This document shows positions 11,521 through 24,179 of a stretch of DNA of 64,000 bases, in pieces. The notes below the pieces were generated by a model, which was not told the origin of the DNA, did not search any database, and saw nothing but the letters and a program-made list of their open reading frames with translations. The stretch comes from Syncephalis fuscata (lineage: Eukaryota; Zoopagomycota; Zoopagomycetes; Zoopagales; Piptocephalidaceae), in contig JAHLTZ010000008.1 of the NCBI GenBank assembly GCA_025786725.1, positions 434,001-498,000 of the forward strand. The letters are read 5' to 3'. The translations under genes were made by a program, and so were the position numbers. Position 1 is the first letter of the stretch. Each line of letters begins with the position of its first letter.

Positions 11521-12185
11521 ATGCCTCAAATACCAAAATTTCTGCCAGCTTTTTGCTGCTCAGTATGCAAGCGCAAGTATTCGTGCGAAGCCTCACTTCG
11601 CGTTCACTGCAAGAACAAGCATCAGCTGGCTTTGTCTCGTAGAAAGTGTGGTAGAAAGCGTGAGCAGCTCAGTGATGCCGACATTGTTATGCGACAAAGA
11701 CATTTCAGTAGAATACAATTCTATCAAAATAGAGACAGGCGAAATAAAATTCGTCGCGAAAAACGAATGGCAAGTCATGTTATCAAGCTTGCCAGCACAA
11801 GCGATGAAAGGATTATGACGGATATTGAACGTCTACGCGAACGTATTATCGCCGAGTTTAGCTTTTTGAATACGCCACTTTGTGTGTGGATATTAGGCTG
11901 CACAATTTTGGAGGTGGATCACAACGCTAGCATTAGTCTAAATCCGCTTTGGCCTTATGGTAAACCAGATGTAATTGCTTTGGATAGCCAAATACTCGGG
12001 AAACAATTCAACAAATGCTTTATTATCCAGATCGTCCAACATGCATCAAAGTTGATATATACAACCTTAGAGTGCTGGCCCATCAATATGCATTACGCCA
12101 CCCGGAGTTTTGTCCAAGTTTTGTCAGAATAGCTTTAAATAATGCATTAAACACGCAAAGTACAAGTGGCGCGTTGAATGAATAA
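11521..12185 (+). CDS. C2H2 zinc-finger protein, small, with one apparent frame break
   Basis: One classical C2H2 finger lies near the N-terminus (CSVCKRKYSCEASLRVHCKN followed by KH: C-x2-C-x12-H-x4-H), then a basic coiled-coil-like stretch (RNKIRREKRMA) and a region rich in aliphatic residues. Nucleic-acid binding is likely; no specific family is recognised. The first true ATG is at 11521; upstream in-frame sequence lacks an ATG. The original frame stops at 12132, but from about 12019-12021 the next frame reads YYPDRPTCIKVDIYNLRVLA and continues HQYALRHPEFCPSFV to a stop at 12183-12185. Adding one T to that TTT run gives 666 nt and 221 residues. I annotate the longer version for that reason. 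Confidence 0.6.
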
Positions 12186-12591
12186 ACATTATGCAGGCTA
12201 AAATGCTAATATAATTCTGTGCATCCATGTATACTTGCTGACAGTGTATTTATATTCATGTAATAAGTTTTATATTGGATAATAATTTAGCAATACATAA
12301 GCCTAAAAATCAGCTAGGCATCACTGTACGTTATAGCACCGATGTATACGCCACACCATTGCCAATATCATTAAATTTGCTGTTATTGTATCTAAACTTT
12401 TGTCATTATATTTAAAGGCCTAGAAAGCGTTTTATGATTTTTCTAAAATATATACATACATGATAGTAAATCTATGAAAATAATTATTTTGATGTTTATT
12501 TCACACTTTATTCAACTACATATTAAATGGCACATCATAACAATAGAATAAACATTTATGTAATAAGTTGTACCGTACTATAAACTTGATA
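12186..12591. other. Convergent intergenic spacer
   Basis: AT-rich tail-to-tail spacer between the zinc-finger gene and RdRP. Nothing else is seen. Confidence 0.55.
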
Positions 12592-15500
12592 TTAATTAAT
12601 AGTAAAGTAATATGCTATTTGATTTATTAATTTATAAGCTATTTTGTATTTATCAGCAATACCATGGGCGCTGATTTGTTTCTTTTGATAGTCGCGCGCA
12701 TTTTCGCACAAATAATGATGAACTATCCATGGAAATGAAAACAAATGCTCACTATTATCTACAAATTGACGTTCATTCTTGTCATAAGTGATGAAATACC
12801 ATGCCGCGGCTTTCTGGCGAAGTTTCATCTTTAACGTCGGTGATGCAAAGCGCCTCATACGCTGATCATTTGGATAGGATCGCATGTCCTTGGTCAAGTC
12901 TCCGTTGAAATCTTCATTAAATTCGGCTTCAAATCGACGCAAAAATTCTCTTTGTATCCCGCGCATGACCTGCACTAGTTGTATACGCAAATCATGAGCT
13001 TTTCGGTAGTTGAGCTGCGAAAAGGTAAGAATCCAGCCACTGATAATCTCCCACTCGGTGTTAATTTCAAACTGTTGCATTACATCGCGTATGGTAGCGT
13101 CGTAGTCGCGCTTTGTTGCAACCGCATCATTAATAAACATTTCATAACCATCAATAAGAAACTGTTTCTCTGCTGTTGCTTCTGTGGCCGGCTTGAAATC
13201 GCTAAGAGTAATGGAGCGATAAATTTGACCAAGTGGACTTTTGGATACATAGTTCGGCAAATGGCTCTTGTTCATAAAGTCTGGAAAGCGAATTGGCCGA
13301 AGATCTTGCGGCAACCAGGCGGAACGCCTGATTTCGGAAAATCAACAGCACATGAGTGCAAACGAGCTAACTCTAAGCAGATATGGTGTTTTGCGCCGTC
13401 AATTTGTTGGTCAGATTGAGCCATGTGCGCATTGGAAATCTGACCAAGATTATCACTGACAATGTAATCAACAAAGAACTTCATTGCAGTTACTTAGTAC
13501 ATTTATAGCATGCTGCAATAAAATTTATACCTTTTTAATATCATCCATAGTGATATAATCTTTGTTTACTGCAACTTGACCTGCATTCGACATGGGTGGA
13601 TGTACCTGTGATGGAATTAGCTCTTGATCCCAGATACATCTATTATAATTAGCCACCAACGATCAATTAAAATTGGTGGTATAATGTGTGCTTTCAACTC
13701 ACGTAAATTCGTCACCATCTAGATCACCACCACCACATTGGCTAGGAGTATCTCGAATTCCATGCTGACTAAACACAATGCAGTCTACATAATGATATAA
13801 TTCGGGAACATCAACAGCTTTTACCACGCGTATATCGCCTGGGTGAATAGCAGGATTGCGAAATAATGCACATCGTCCAACGATTACACGACGTTGATTT
13901 GGTTCCAATGGATCTACAAACTGTACAAATATTTCATTGGCACCAAGCTTTCCAGTTTCATCCAAAATGCCCAATAACGATACGCTATCATCGATAATAA
14001 TCGCGCCTTTTCACGAAGGTCACGCAAAAGACAGGCACGAAACAATCGCAGCAGGTTATATACATAAGGGTCGTCCTGCTTTAACATGCCAATTTGTACC
14101 AACTCTATTAGACTGCGAGTGACGGGACATCCAGTTAAATTACGCTGTAAAACACGTATTGCAGTTGCTGGACTTTGTAACATACTATCAAGCTGACGTA
14201 CTACTTGATCTTTACGCTCCAAAATAACGCTAGAGGGAACATTTAGCGTAGTTAATAACGTAATCACTTGACGATTGAGATGTCCTGGTGCGTATACTGC
14301 ATGTCGGACAATCTCTAGCTTTGTGTGCGTAGAATCAAACTTTTTTGGCTTGGACGTAATACTACTGTATTACCCGTCAATACGGGATCTACTGAAAACA
14401 TGCCTTTACAACCGCCTAGACGAAATTGAAAAGCACTGGGACGTCGAGATAGGCCTAGTGCCTCTTTAACGTGCTCAGCCACAGCAGGAGAAGTGCAGCC
14501 AACGCCATCTGAGAAACAGTAGCCATTACGTTCAACATCTGTAATATATCCAATATTATCAATTTTCAATCCTTTGACAGCCTTGGTCCCTGAAAAGCAT
14601 TGGCCCATACGTGCTGCGTAACGCGCAACTTGTTTGATTTTTGAAAAATCGCCCATCCACTGGCGTATAGTATCTGCCGTAACACCACCTGGTTTATAAT
14701 CGGATGCAAAAAACCAACAGCCGTGTTCACGTAGCTGGCTTGAAGAAAATGCTAGAAATTTAAAATGTAGACCGGCTACATGAATACCGTGTTGCAGCAC
14801 ATGGCTAATGCGTGAATGTAATTCCTCAAACAGCCGTTTACTAGCACCTATTCGTAGAAAATTCTCATCCAAGAACTGAACACGCATAAAATGGTCACCA
14901 TATTCGGGAAATTTGCGCAATACCCGGTTAGAAGTTTCAATTGTAGGTGCCAAAAGAAACACTTTTGTTGGTGTAATAATAGCTTTACGTATGTTGACGC
15001 AGTAATCGGGCAGTACACTACGTCCAATATTCTGCATAACAGCAGATTCATTGTTACCTGAAGCAGTACGTAGTTTTTTCATGCAGCTTTCCAGCTCAGT
15101 GGTCAAATTATTTGAATAAAGCCTTTGAGCACCAATGTTTTTCAATGCAGCTACTGCCAGCTCTTCGGACTTTTCTCTAGCTAAAAGTTCCAGAAATCGA
15201 CGCTCGATACTATATTCTGAAAACACTCGTGTAGTAACATAGTGTGCAAGTAAATATCGCACTGAAAAGTACGGAATGTTTACTGAATCTAATGGTGTAG
15301 CTACAACTTCGTGGCGCTTTACCGTTTTAGGTATAGGCATTTGTGTAAAGATTTCATTAGTGGGTAATATCCAGCCGGAATGTGGTGTACTTTCCGCGTC
15401 AGTTGTAGAGACTACTTCAGCCATTGGTTTGGTAGGTGTACATATTGTTTTGTCTTCTGGTAGCCTATGTATTCCATATAATTGACCGCCATCCAGCATA

Positions 15501-16100
15501 CCCAAAAAACGGTACGCTAATTTTCTTTGTCGTCGACCATTAAATCTAAAGTGTAGTCGATAATCAAGCCATTTACCAAGCATAATTTCATCGCTACACG
15601 TGTTTCCTGACTCTATACTACCAACACCAAGGCCACTGATTTGAGTCTGAGGCCATCTAGTGGTGTGCATTCTAGTTATTCGTTTCCATTGATCTTGCCG
15701 TGACCAGTTAAAGCGAGATTTTGTATTTGACTTATCGTCGTATTGCCAAATACGCGGCGGCTGCGATAATTGCAAATGAAGCACCATAGTTTTAGGAACA
15801 TCCAGTTTGCTTTGAAAGCATTCCAATTGCGCATTAGCTTTTTTCTGATTTCTCCAAAGGCGATATCCACACGGCGTCTCGTTAACGCCCAGTTCAAAGC
15901 GATGATTTATACCAAGATGTTTAAAAGATATACGGCATTTTCCTGACTGTGGTGCCAGCTCAAAACGTACACCTTCGTTAAATTTCCAACACGACATATA
16001 GCTTTCGCTTGTGATTTGAGATCCAATTTCAAAAGTCTCTACTTTAAACGAAGACCACGAAAACTTTTCTTTGCTGTTTGATCTGCTACTACTCACTGCT

Positions 16101-16136
<36 letters not shown>

Positions 16137-16522
16137 CCATAGCCATCATCCAGTACTTCTGTTTTTAGCGGTGCATCATACAGTAGCAATGGCTGGCTAT
16201 TTTCCTTTAAAAATTCTGGCCATGGATTCGGCACCGGTTGATAGCAAACGGTTGCATGGCCAGAATGGCTGTTTTCGTCATACTCACTTCTTTCCAAGTT
16301 TAAACTAAATACACGGCCATATTCCGAAAAAAGTACATGTAGATCGGCTGCAGAAGCCGAAGCAGGCACATGTTCCACGGCCACTACAAGATATTTTAAT
16401 GGCGTATAGTTTTTGTTGTAGCCTCCAAAGATGCTAGTCGACTGACTGCCTCTTCCTTCTAATTCCCCGCCTAAACTGAGGTCAAGTGTATTCGAAACAA
16501 GCTGACGTAGCAGCTCGTCCAT
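12592..16522 (-). CDS. RNA-dependent RNA polymerase (RNA-silencing type)
   Basis: Cellular RdRP of the QDE-1/RDR family, which converts aberrant transcripts to dsRNA for Dicer. Exons 13703-16522, 13531-13639 and 12592-13478, introns 63 and 52 nt. The N-terminus (residues about 43-105) resembles an RRM (YLVVAVEHVPASASAADLHV), as in some plant and animal RDRs, followed by an Asp run at about 130-141. The conserved polymerase core includes RIGASKRLFEEL, DGVGCTSPAVAEHV, FQFRLGGCKGMFSVDP, GILDETGKLGANEIFVQF and the catalytic CGGGDLDGDEF (about residue 936), then IWDQELIP, FFVDYIVSDNLGQISNAH and a C-terminal helical region ending at TAA 12592. Three single-base additions are needed (A-run 14341-14346, about 14001-14003, about 13313-13316). 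With them the length is 3819 nt, exactly 1273 codons, and both splice phases fit. The first 735 codons are uninterrupted. Confidence 0.93.
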
Positions 16523-16937
16523 AGTGTATTGTTGTATGAAATATTTATTTATTTGAATATAAAGCTGTATGTGACTGAAAAGGTGGTAAAGAAGCGGTTA
16601 GAGACAGTTTTCAATGCTCAAGGCAATATCAGTAGCTGTGACTTCGTGCTACCTATGGTACACACTTTTTGGACAATTACAACAGCTGCAATATATAATA
16701 TAGCAATTGAAGTCGAAAAGTCGAAACCAATGTGCACGAATGTGCTATTAGTTGCTTAAGTGGCATCTCCAGGCTTGAATCAATATAACGATATAAAGTC
16801 TGCGTATTACAATTAGTTACATTCGATATAGCTACATTACAGTATTTATTTTAACAACAATATTAATGAATTGTTTGGCTGCTTTATTTATATTGTCGGT
16901 TATTTTTTATTAACAAATTATTAAATACTTATAATTT
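16523..16937. other. RdRP upstream region
   Basis: 5' flank of the RdRP gene, ending at the left inverted repeat of a miniature element. A short plus-strand open frame at 16529-16759 shows no family signature and I do not call it a gene. Confidence 0.5.
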
Positions 16938-17590
16938 AATGGTTAAATGACTAAATTTAATAACATTTAGTTTATTGAACATGATGGTGGGTGGTGAGTG
17001 ACATCAAAGTTTAAAAATACTCATCATTGTAGATTTATTATCCAGTATGCATATACTCATTACGCATCTATACATATTCTATTCACCTATATCATTGACA
17101 ATGTACACCTATACTATTATATATATATTCCATTGCTATAGGCTTTAATTAAATATAGCTTGCTAAATAAATAAAGTGAATGCGTCGAAATTTACTAATA
17201 ATAGTGCTAGAACAAAAATAAAAATAGTTTTGGATAGAGCAAGGATATATAAGTATAGAATAATATATAAAATGATAAATGTACAATAAGAAAGCATATA
17301 AAAATGTTAAAGTTATAGTGCATATAATGCAATGAGAAGAATGAGTGAAATATATGGAACATATAAACAATAGAATGTGTCTAGTATATCATAGAATGAT
17401 GTATAGTAGTATGGATATGCAACAGAAATGAAATAAAATGATGGAGAACATATGCATACTGGATAATGAATCTATGGTGATGAATATTTTAAACTTTGAT
17501 GTCACTCACCATCCATCATCATGTTCAATAGAAAAAATATCTAATTTAATTACGCGAATGTTATTAGATTTGCTCATTTGACCACCAAAT
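16938..17590. mobile_element. Miniature inverted-repeat element, copy B (most complete)
   Basis: A left end at 16938-17061 (TTATTGAACATGATGGTGGG, TGGTGAGTGACATCAAAGTT, then TATCCAGTATGCATATA) is repeated inverted at 17449-17590. The interior of about 390 bp is non-coding and AT-rich. Related ends occur at 1400-1790, 38960-39250, 40190-40250, 40410-41000, 43290-43520 and 46070-46530. This is a non-autonomous DNA-transposon-like family; the partner transposase is not identifiable in this window. Confidence 0.7.
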
Positions 17591-17706
17591 CACACTAGAT
17601 CGTTAATAAAAAATAAAAAATAATTGGTTTTAATTTGATGACTTTATAGTAAACTTTAATTATATAGATTACAAACAGTTATTTAATTTATTATAGACAT
17701 TGCCAA

Positions 17707-19492
17707 TTACTGAACAGCTTTGTTAGTCATACATGTATAGCTGGACATCTCACTCGAGCTATCACCAGTTACACCACTGCTGTAACGTCGGCTGGGATTT
17801 GCAATCCTTAAACGCGGTGTATAATCCAGCGAATCATGCAAATCGCTGGCAATAGAACCAATTGCCGGACCAACCGGCCTTAAGTCATACCAGTCTTGAT
17901 TCTCAGGACAGGGCGGCAGATTATGAAGCGGCGGAAATACATCGTTTAAACTACTACGTCTTACGCCGCCATTCTGCTCATCGTAACTTTGTGGGCGCAT
18001 TGTGGCGGTCTGAGCTGTCCTGGCCCCTACACCACCGTAAGGCGATTGGCCTGCCTCAATACCGCGCAGAACAGCCCGTCTATCAACGTGAAAACTGCCC
18101 TTTCTTCCATCCTGGTCGTCACTTTCCTCTCCGCCATAATAAAAGCTATAATCATCATCTTTTACTTCAGATGGAGCAGTACTCATGGTAGCCGACGAGG
18201 AAGAGTTACGATCTTGATGATGAGGTGATTTCACAGGCGATTTGGATGCACTAACCGTAGCAATAATGCCCGAACCGTTGGGTGATATCGTAGTGGGATA
18301 ATGTGTGGTGGCAAGTGTTTTAGAACGATCACGACGTATATGTTTTGTCCACCACCGACTTGCACCGTTTACTTCATCCATATTTTTATCAGTTGCCGAT
18401 GTCTGGCATCGACGACGACCACGATATGATTCGTTAAATCCAGACCTAGAATTACTGCTTTTTCCATTCGATGATGCTACATCATCACCGTCATTATCAT
18501 CATCATCATCATGACTGTCATCATCATAGTTATCATTATTTCGCGCACTGCCTTTGCTGGATTGACGCTGTTTAGTACTAGCATTATCATGTGTACTTGA
18601 CTGTTTGTGCGTTCGTTTAAAGAAACAGCCCCGCTGCTTCTTATATCGACTTTTATTCGCTATGGTAGATGCGTTGATATCGTTATTACCATATCGATGC
18701 TGATTGCTAGTATCTATTAAACTAGGACGCAAATAGCACCAGTAGAATAAAGTGCAAGCTATTACTGTAAAAAACATTGTACCTACAGATGCGCCACTTG
18801 TAATGGCCGCACAATTTAATGATGAAAAGTCGGAAAATGCAGTACGAGATGTAGTATTAGCTCTTTCGGCCATTGCCATAGCCACACCTGTGTTGGCACT
18901 AGTAAAAGCAGTAGTTAATGGTAAATAGTACAAATCGGCTATAATATTGTTGTTTGTTGGATATTCCCCCGCAGTAAATAGTGGAGTTACCACTACATGG
19001 TGCACTGCATTTGTTATCTGCAACCTTAATTACTGTCTTATCAGAAGAAAGTTTAGGTCCAGCTGCGTAATCATGTGCACACCGACAATTGTTTCCATGA
19101 TAAATTAAGGCCCATTGAAAGTAAAATCTTCTACAGTGTTGTTGGCATACTGTTGGCGTCATCCATTGATGCGCTTCTGGATCGGGTAGATCTAGTTGAC
19201 CCAGTGCATCAAAGTGTATTGTTGGATTTGATAGTTGAAAACATCCTTGTCGTATTGCTGAACGAATCGAGTTATTATTAAGAGCAGGTATTGTAGTTGT
19301 AGTTGTAGTAATATGGCTATTATTACTACCGTTATTATCTATCTTTAGTGATTGTGCTGTCGCATCGTTCAATGGTAACGAGCCAGCAGTAGAGAAGCAC
19401 TGACAAAGAAAGCCATATAGTGTGAATAGTAGCTTAAAGGTAGAATAAAACCACAAATGATTATGTCTAATAGCTAGACTTTTGTGCTTCAT
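17707..19492 (-). CDS. WSC-domain single-pass membrane protein (cell-wall sensor-like)
   Basis: Predicted plasma-membrane protein of the yeast Wsc/Slg1 type, sensing cell-wall stress upstream of Rho1. Order: signal peptide (about residues 14-36, FYSTFKLLFTLYGFLCQC), Thr/Asn-rich segment, WSC domain (about 82-176: RQGCFQLSN, MTPTVCQQHC, NNCRCAHD, CSAPCSGNSTIYCGG), short Thr/Ser linker, transmembrane helix (about 232-254, VGTMFFTVIACTLFYW), then a long basic and Asp-rich cytoplasmic tail with NPSRRYSSG near the end. Start: first true ATG at 19492; in-frame sequence above it has no ATG. The WSC and membrane parts are in different frames. The switch is at the run of five C (plus strand) at 18966-18970, within CGG, and needs one base fewer or two more. 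The Ser/Thr linker is shorter than in yeast Wsc proteins. Start codon lies 157 bp from the divergent Kelch-BTB gene. Confidence 0.82.
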
Positions 19493-19649
19493 CCTATAAA
19501 TAAAATTAAAGTGATTACGCTGTTTATACTTTATATACAATAATATATATAACTAGAGTTTGATAATCAATAGAATAAAAAGAAATAAACGAGCTGTATA
19601 GGTATATGGAGAGTTTAAGCAATGGGAGAAATAAAGGAGAGCGTGTAAA
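19493..19649. promoter_or_regulatory. Shared divergent promoter (WSC sensor / Kelch-BTB)
   Basis: The two start codons face away from each other across only 157 bp. The spacer is A-rich and holds no ORF. A 3' splice-like TTTATAG directly precedes the WSC ATG, so part of this DNA may be a leader or leader intron. Confidence 0.5.
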
Positions 19650-22014
19650 ATGGCCAGTAATTCATTTTACGAATGGCGGAGTTTTCTTCTCTTTCCCCTT
19701 GCCTTATTTGGGACTAACTACTATTTAACAACAACTCACTTTCATTATTTAGTCGCCATTGTTTTTTGTGTATGGCCTTTTATGAATCTTGCCCATCAGT
19801 CCACCCACCATAGCCATAGCCATAGTAGAAACAATAACGGTTTGAGGTTACCCATTGCCACCCATGACTTATTAGCTGTTACAATGACTAGCCAATCCTC
19901 ATTTTCCCCTTTATTAACGCTGTCACCACCGACTAAGCGACGTCGAAGACAGTCTAGCATGCCGACACTGAGTAAGCCACGGCGGGTTGGTGGGCCTGCT
20001 TTAGGCTGCCGGGTCAACTCTACCTTGACGCTAGTGCCAGAGACGGCGGCTTTAACAAATACCCGTGGCATGGCACCCATGCCTAGTCACCGCCATACAA
20101 AATCGGGTAGTAATGCCGGCCATAGTACACCGATGAGTTTAGTTATCTATGCTTATGGGGGATTTCATCAATACAGCGATGAAGTCTATGGCGATCTACA
20201 TCGATTGACACTGGATCCATTGTGCTGGGAACCACTTATGGTGCGAAGTGATGTTGATCATGGATCAGTCCGTCATCAACATGCAATAGACGATACGTTG
20301 ATGGATAATGATTTGCCAGCCCGATATGATCATACAACATTGCTATGGCGTGATCGTGTTCTGGTAGTGTTTGGTGGGCATGATTTAGATGGGCATGCAT
20401 TGTCGGATACACTATTGATAGATTTAAATACACATCCTGAAGGTGACAGTATTGCTCGATGGCGTTTTGCAGAATGCCACGGCTCTTTGCCTATGGGACG
20501 AGCTAAACATGCTGCGGCCATTATAGATGATATACTATATGTATCTGGTGGATATCGACATGCTAATGGGACAGCTAGCGTATTAGGCGACCTATGTCGC
20601 CTTAATCTACTAACTGGTGAATGGTTGGAGCCTGTGGTATTTACAGCGCGATATTCACATCAGCTACTAGTTTGTGATGATGGACGATTACTGGCCTACG
20701 GCGGTTATAATTCAGAGATGGAGGCATTAAGTGAGCTGGCTTTCTTTGATCCATCCATATCAAGTATCTCCTATGTAGCTGAGGAAGCCCTAGTAGATGA
20801 TCAATTATCCATATCGCCAGAACAACAACAACAACATCAACAGCACCAACAGCAACAGCAACAAAATCATCATCAGCAACAGCAACAGCAGCAACAAATA
20901 ACCCGTGTGTTTGTACAAGGTGACCAAGCGCCGGGTAAATCGGGCCAGCATTTTGCTGGCATATTTGGCGATCGATTAGTTGTGCTAGTAACACGCTGTG
21001 TCAGTTCAGGCCATTCAGACTTGGTTGGACTATGGTCGTTAGATCTACCACGACTGGTGTGGCGTCGACATGCCGAGGCCGATGAACTAGCCGAACAATT
21101 AGCAGCTGGTAGCTGGCATTACGCAGTGCCATCCCATGAAGGCGATCGATGGTGGCTATTTGGTGCAGCGGAAAATACGGATGCTGAAGAGTATTTGGGT
21201 ACTGTAGTAGAACTGGATCTTCGAGAACACGGTGTACTCCCAATGCCGCCATCGGATATTGGCGATAATCTGATTAGGTAATCACTACTAGTACACTATT
21301 TAACAAAATAACTATTTAACGGTTAGATGATTTGTATTATACAGTATGCTGAACGATGCACGATTTGCCGACTTTACCATTACAGCTCTGGACACATCGG
21401 CTATAGGAGAGTCGAGTGATGAAGATATGATGGGCCAGATCGTTTCATTTCGTGTTCATCGCTGTATTATTGCATCAAGGTGGCCTCATTTTGCGAATAT
21501 GCTAGCATCGGACACGTTAGAGGCCACACAAGGAGAGCTACATTTACCAGAGCCGGCACGAGTAGTACAAGCATTTCTGCGCTATTTGTATTCGGATACA
21601 CTTGAGGTGACGTCAACAACAGCCACCGCTACAATGGTATCTTCATCGACACATATCATTGATTCAAATGCTGTTAAAAATGCAACTACTCATTCAAGTA
21701 TATCTGATAGCAACGATGATATTACTGCACGTTTATTAGTATTAGCTAATCTTTATTGCTTGCCACGATTACAGCGACTATGTTGTCAACGACTACACGA
21801 TACACTTAATACGGAAAATGCTGCATCTATTTGGCAGCATGCCCGTGCCGCTGGGGAACATGGGTTATCACGACGCGTTACAAGATTTATTTTTGAACAT
21901 TTTGGCGTTGTGTGTCAAACGGTAGGATTTCGTCGTTTACACCCAAACGACTTGGCTTATCTTTGGGATCATGTGCCGACTGACGCTAGAATTTGCGTTG
22001 AAGTAAATCTATAA
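19650..22014 (+). CDS. Kelch-repeat and BTB protein (Ral2/LZTR1-like order)
   Basis: Exons 19650-21277 and 21345-22014 (intron 67 nt) give 765 residues. The N-terminal 170 residues are low-complexity with a hydrophobic start. Kelch repeats follow from about residue 165 to 530, marked by double-Gly blades YAYGGFHQYSDEVYGDLHR, VVFGGHDLDG, YVSGGYRHANG and LAYGGYNSEME, interrupted by a Gln/His-rich insert (about 390-415). A BTB/POZ domain is encoded by exon 2 (ARFADFTI, VHRCIIASRWPHFANML, FLRYLYSD, LLVLANLYCLPRLQRLC). Kelch first and BTB last is the order of fission yeast Ral2 and animal LZTR1, which act on Ras through CUL3-type ubiquitination, and opposite to KLHL proteins. The role here is inferred from that layout. 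The true start could be a later ATG such as MTSQSSFSP. No frame breaks. Confidence 0.85.
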
Positions 22015-22317
22015 GTGTAAAATAAGTAAATAAAAAGTATATTACCCAAGATATAAAAAGATTTAAAAAAATAAACTATGATTAAATTAACGATAACACA
22101 CTAGTTATTTAGCATGATTTAATGGCCAAAAAATCTTGTTCAATTAATAAATATATGATAAGATGGTAGTGAAATTCAAGCAATCAATAAAGTATTACAA
22201 CCTATCGGGTATTTTTTAGCATCCTTACATTAATTTATGATCAAACAATTAACGACACCAATACACCAGACTAATGTTTGATTATCAAAGGTGTTGTTAC
22301 TTAACATCAGTAGTTGG

Positions 22318-22665
22318 TACAAAAATCAATTATTAATAATAAGACCAGCGTCAGCAATTAGTTACATGGTGTTGAAAATAGCCTATTCATTCCTTTGACC
22401 AAGCCTCAATGTCACATTAAATGAACTTGTAAACCAGTCAATACATTTTTATAATTTAAAAATTCAAGTTGGTCATACGATTACTCATAATTAATACAAA
22501 CAATCAACTGCTAACAATGAGACTTGTATCGATAGTTATTTGCATGGGATTAAATAAAATCTGTTATTCTCGTAGTTAAATTGAAATGCCACATTGCATG
22601 AATTTTTAAAGCAAACAGTATATTTTTAAATTTAGAATTCTAGCCAGCTTATGCACAACTTAGAT
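22318..22665 (+). repeat. Degenerate two-copy tandem repeat, period about 175 bp
   Basis: The block containing CACATTAAATGAACTTGTAA and a following AATTTAAAAATTC recurs about 175 bp later as CACATTGCATGAATTTTTAA, then AAATTTAGAATTC. Flanks also align loosely. Confidence 0.4.
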
Positions 22666-23189
22666 ATCTATAAACGAATACAAGCTCAGTGCACTATGTT
22701 AATGCTAAATTACTGTCATACGTTGTTTAAAAATGTACAAATATTAGGGCCGAGTTTGCTAGTAAAGACGGCTGTAAAACTATGGTAGTATATCGCAATG
22801 TTCCAACGAAACCAATATGTTTCATTTGTGATGCATGGCCAAGTTCTGCAATGCAGCAATATAATCATATTGCAATGCTATCACATATGCACGGAATCAC
22901 CGGAATTGCCGCATTATTCGTGTAAATGTCAAGCGTATTGAGATTAAACCCACTACTTATTCTTTAAGCAATATTTACAACGTCATATTGGACGGACATG
23001 TAAATCATTTTATCTATTGTTAAAAAAATCACAACTAGTTTACGCACCACAGTGCATATCTATAAATAAATGCAATTTTGATGCACTGTATCATTGTTAT
23101 ATCGACGTTGAGCAATGCTTGAAATTAATATTGCTACCAAAAGTTGGAATTGGGGCGAAAGTGGCAGTAAAGGCATAGTGATGCATTGC

Positions 23190-23850
23190 TGCTGTTACCG
23201 TAGAACTAATAGATCCAGTTTGCACCGTATAGGCGAGTTGTGTAACGGCATAGTACACGTGAATAGGTAGATTTCTATCTCGTGTGTACCGGATTATTGG
23301 CATTGCTGCTTCATCTGTCTATATGTCGAGTGGTTTAAAGGAAGGAAACAGCAACGGGGTATCATTGCTCCTGTAGAACCAGTAGATTTAGTCTGCGCTG
23401 CGTAGTTGTATCGTATGATGAAACAATAGAATTAATGAATTTCTACCACACATATACCAGATAGCCAGCATTGTATAATTATAATGTGTAATAAATTGAC
23501 TTACAATCAAGTGGCATAATAGGTAAACAAAATAAAAGGCAATTTTCTATTAATTGGTATAGACAGTGGGCTTTCTATAATGCATAAGAGGTTGTAATGA
23601 GAGCTTGTATATGTGATCGTTGCTTTGTGCATAGGCATTTGTTTATGCATGAGTATAGTACAGTCGTCAGAGATACTGTCACACTACTGACTATGTGTCG
23701 AGTAGTTTGAAGGAAGGAAGCAGTAATAAATATCATTGCTCCTGTAGAACCAATAGATTTAGCCTGCGTTGCATAGTTGTATCATATAGTGTAACAATAA
23801 AATTGATAGATGCATTTCTATTACATGTGTATTGTATGATGATATTGTTG
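23190..23850 (+). repeat. Degenerate three-copy repeat (CCTGTAGAACCARTAGAT family)
   Basis: The core ATTGCTCCTGTAGAACCA-TAGATTTAG-CTGCG-TGC-TAGTTGTAT occurs near 23365-23415 and 23735-23785, with a more diverged copy near 23190-23240. Each is followed by TTTCTA-CA-GTGTA, and the second and third are preceded by TATGT-TCGAGT-GTTT-AAGGAAGG. Purpose unknown. Confidence 0.5.
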
Positions 23851-24179
23851 TTACATCACTATGTAAATGCGGAGCAAGTTGAAGCAAGGACCTGAATGCA
23901 CACTAGCATACAATCAATCTGTTGGTGTATTTATGTTTCAAGCCATCATAGAAACAGGTTATTATTAGCCCACACTGTCCATCAATGATATTGTTCATAG
24001 AATATAGCATACTGGTATCTCAGCAAAATTATAGATTTAAATAGCTTGCAAAATATACACATCTAGCTAGTCGTATCATCATCACACTCTGCTTTCTACC
24101 AAATACTCACTACTGTCTACTTTATACCACTGCACTCTATTATCTATTTTACTTTTTGTTTTAACAAATCAATATCAGC

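Larger units (their letters stand above)
22015..24179. other. Gene-free region with degenerate repeats
   Basis: About 2.1 kb with no convincing gene. It holds a degenerate two-copy repeat (22318-22665) and a degenerate three-copy repeat (23190-23850), listed separately. The last 130 bp (about 24050-24179) are pyrimidine-rich and form the likely promoter and leader of the peptide gene, with a TTTATA box near 24121. Confidence 0.55.

Noticed and set aside
14315-14346. Programmed -1 frameshifting at the A run in RdRP
   Set aside because: Codon phase does not give a canonical X-XXY-YYZ slippery site, and two other breaks in the same gene are not slippery at all.
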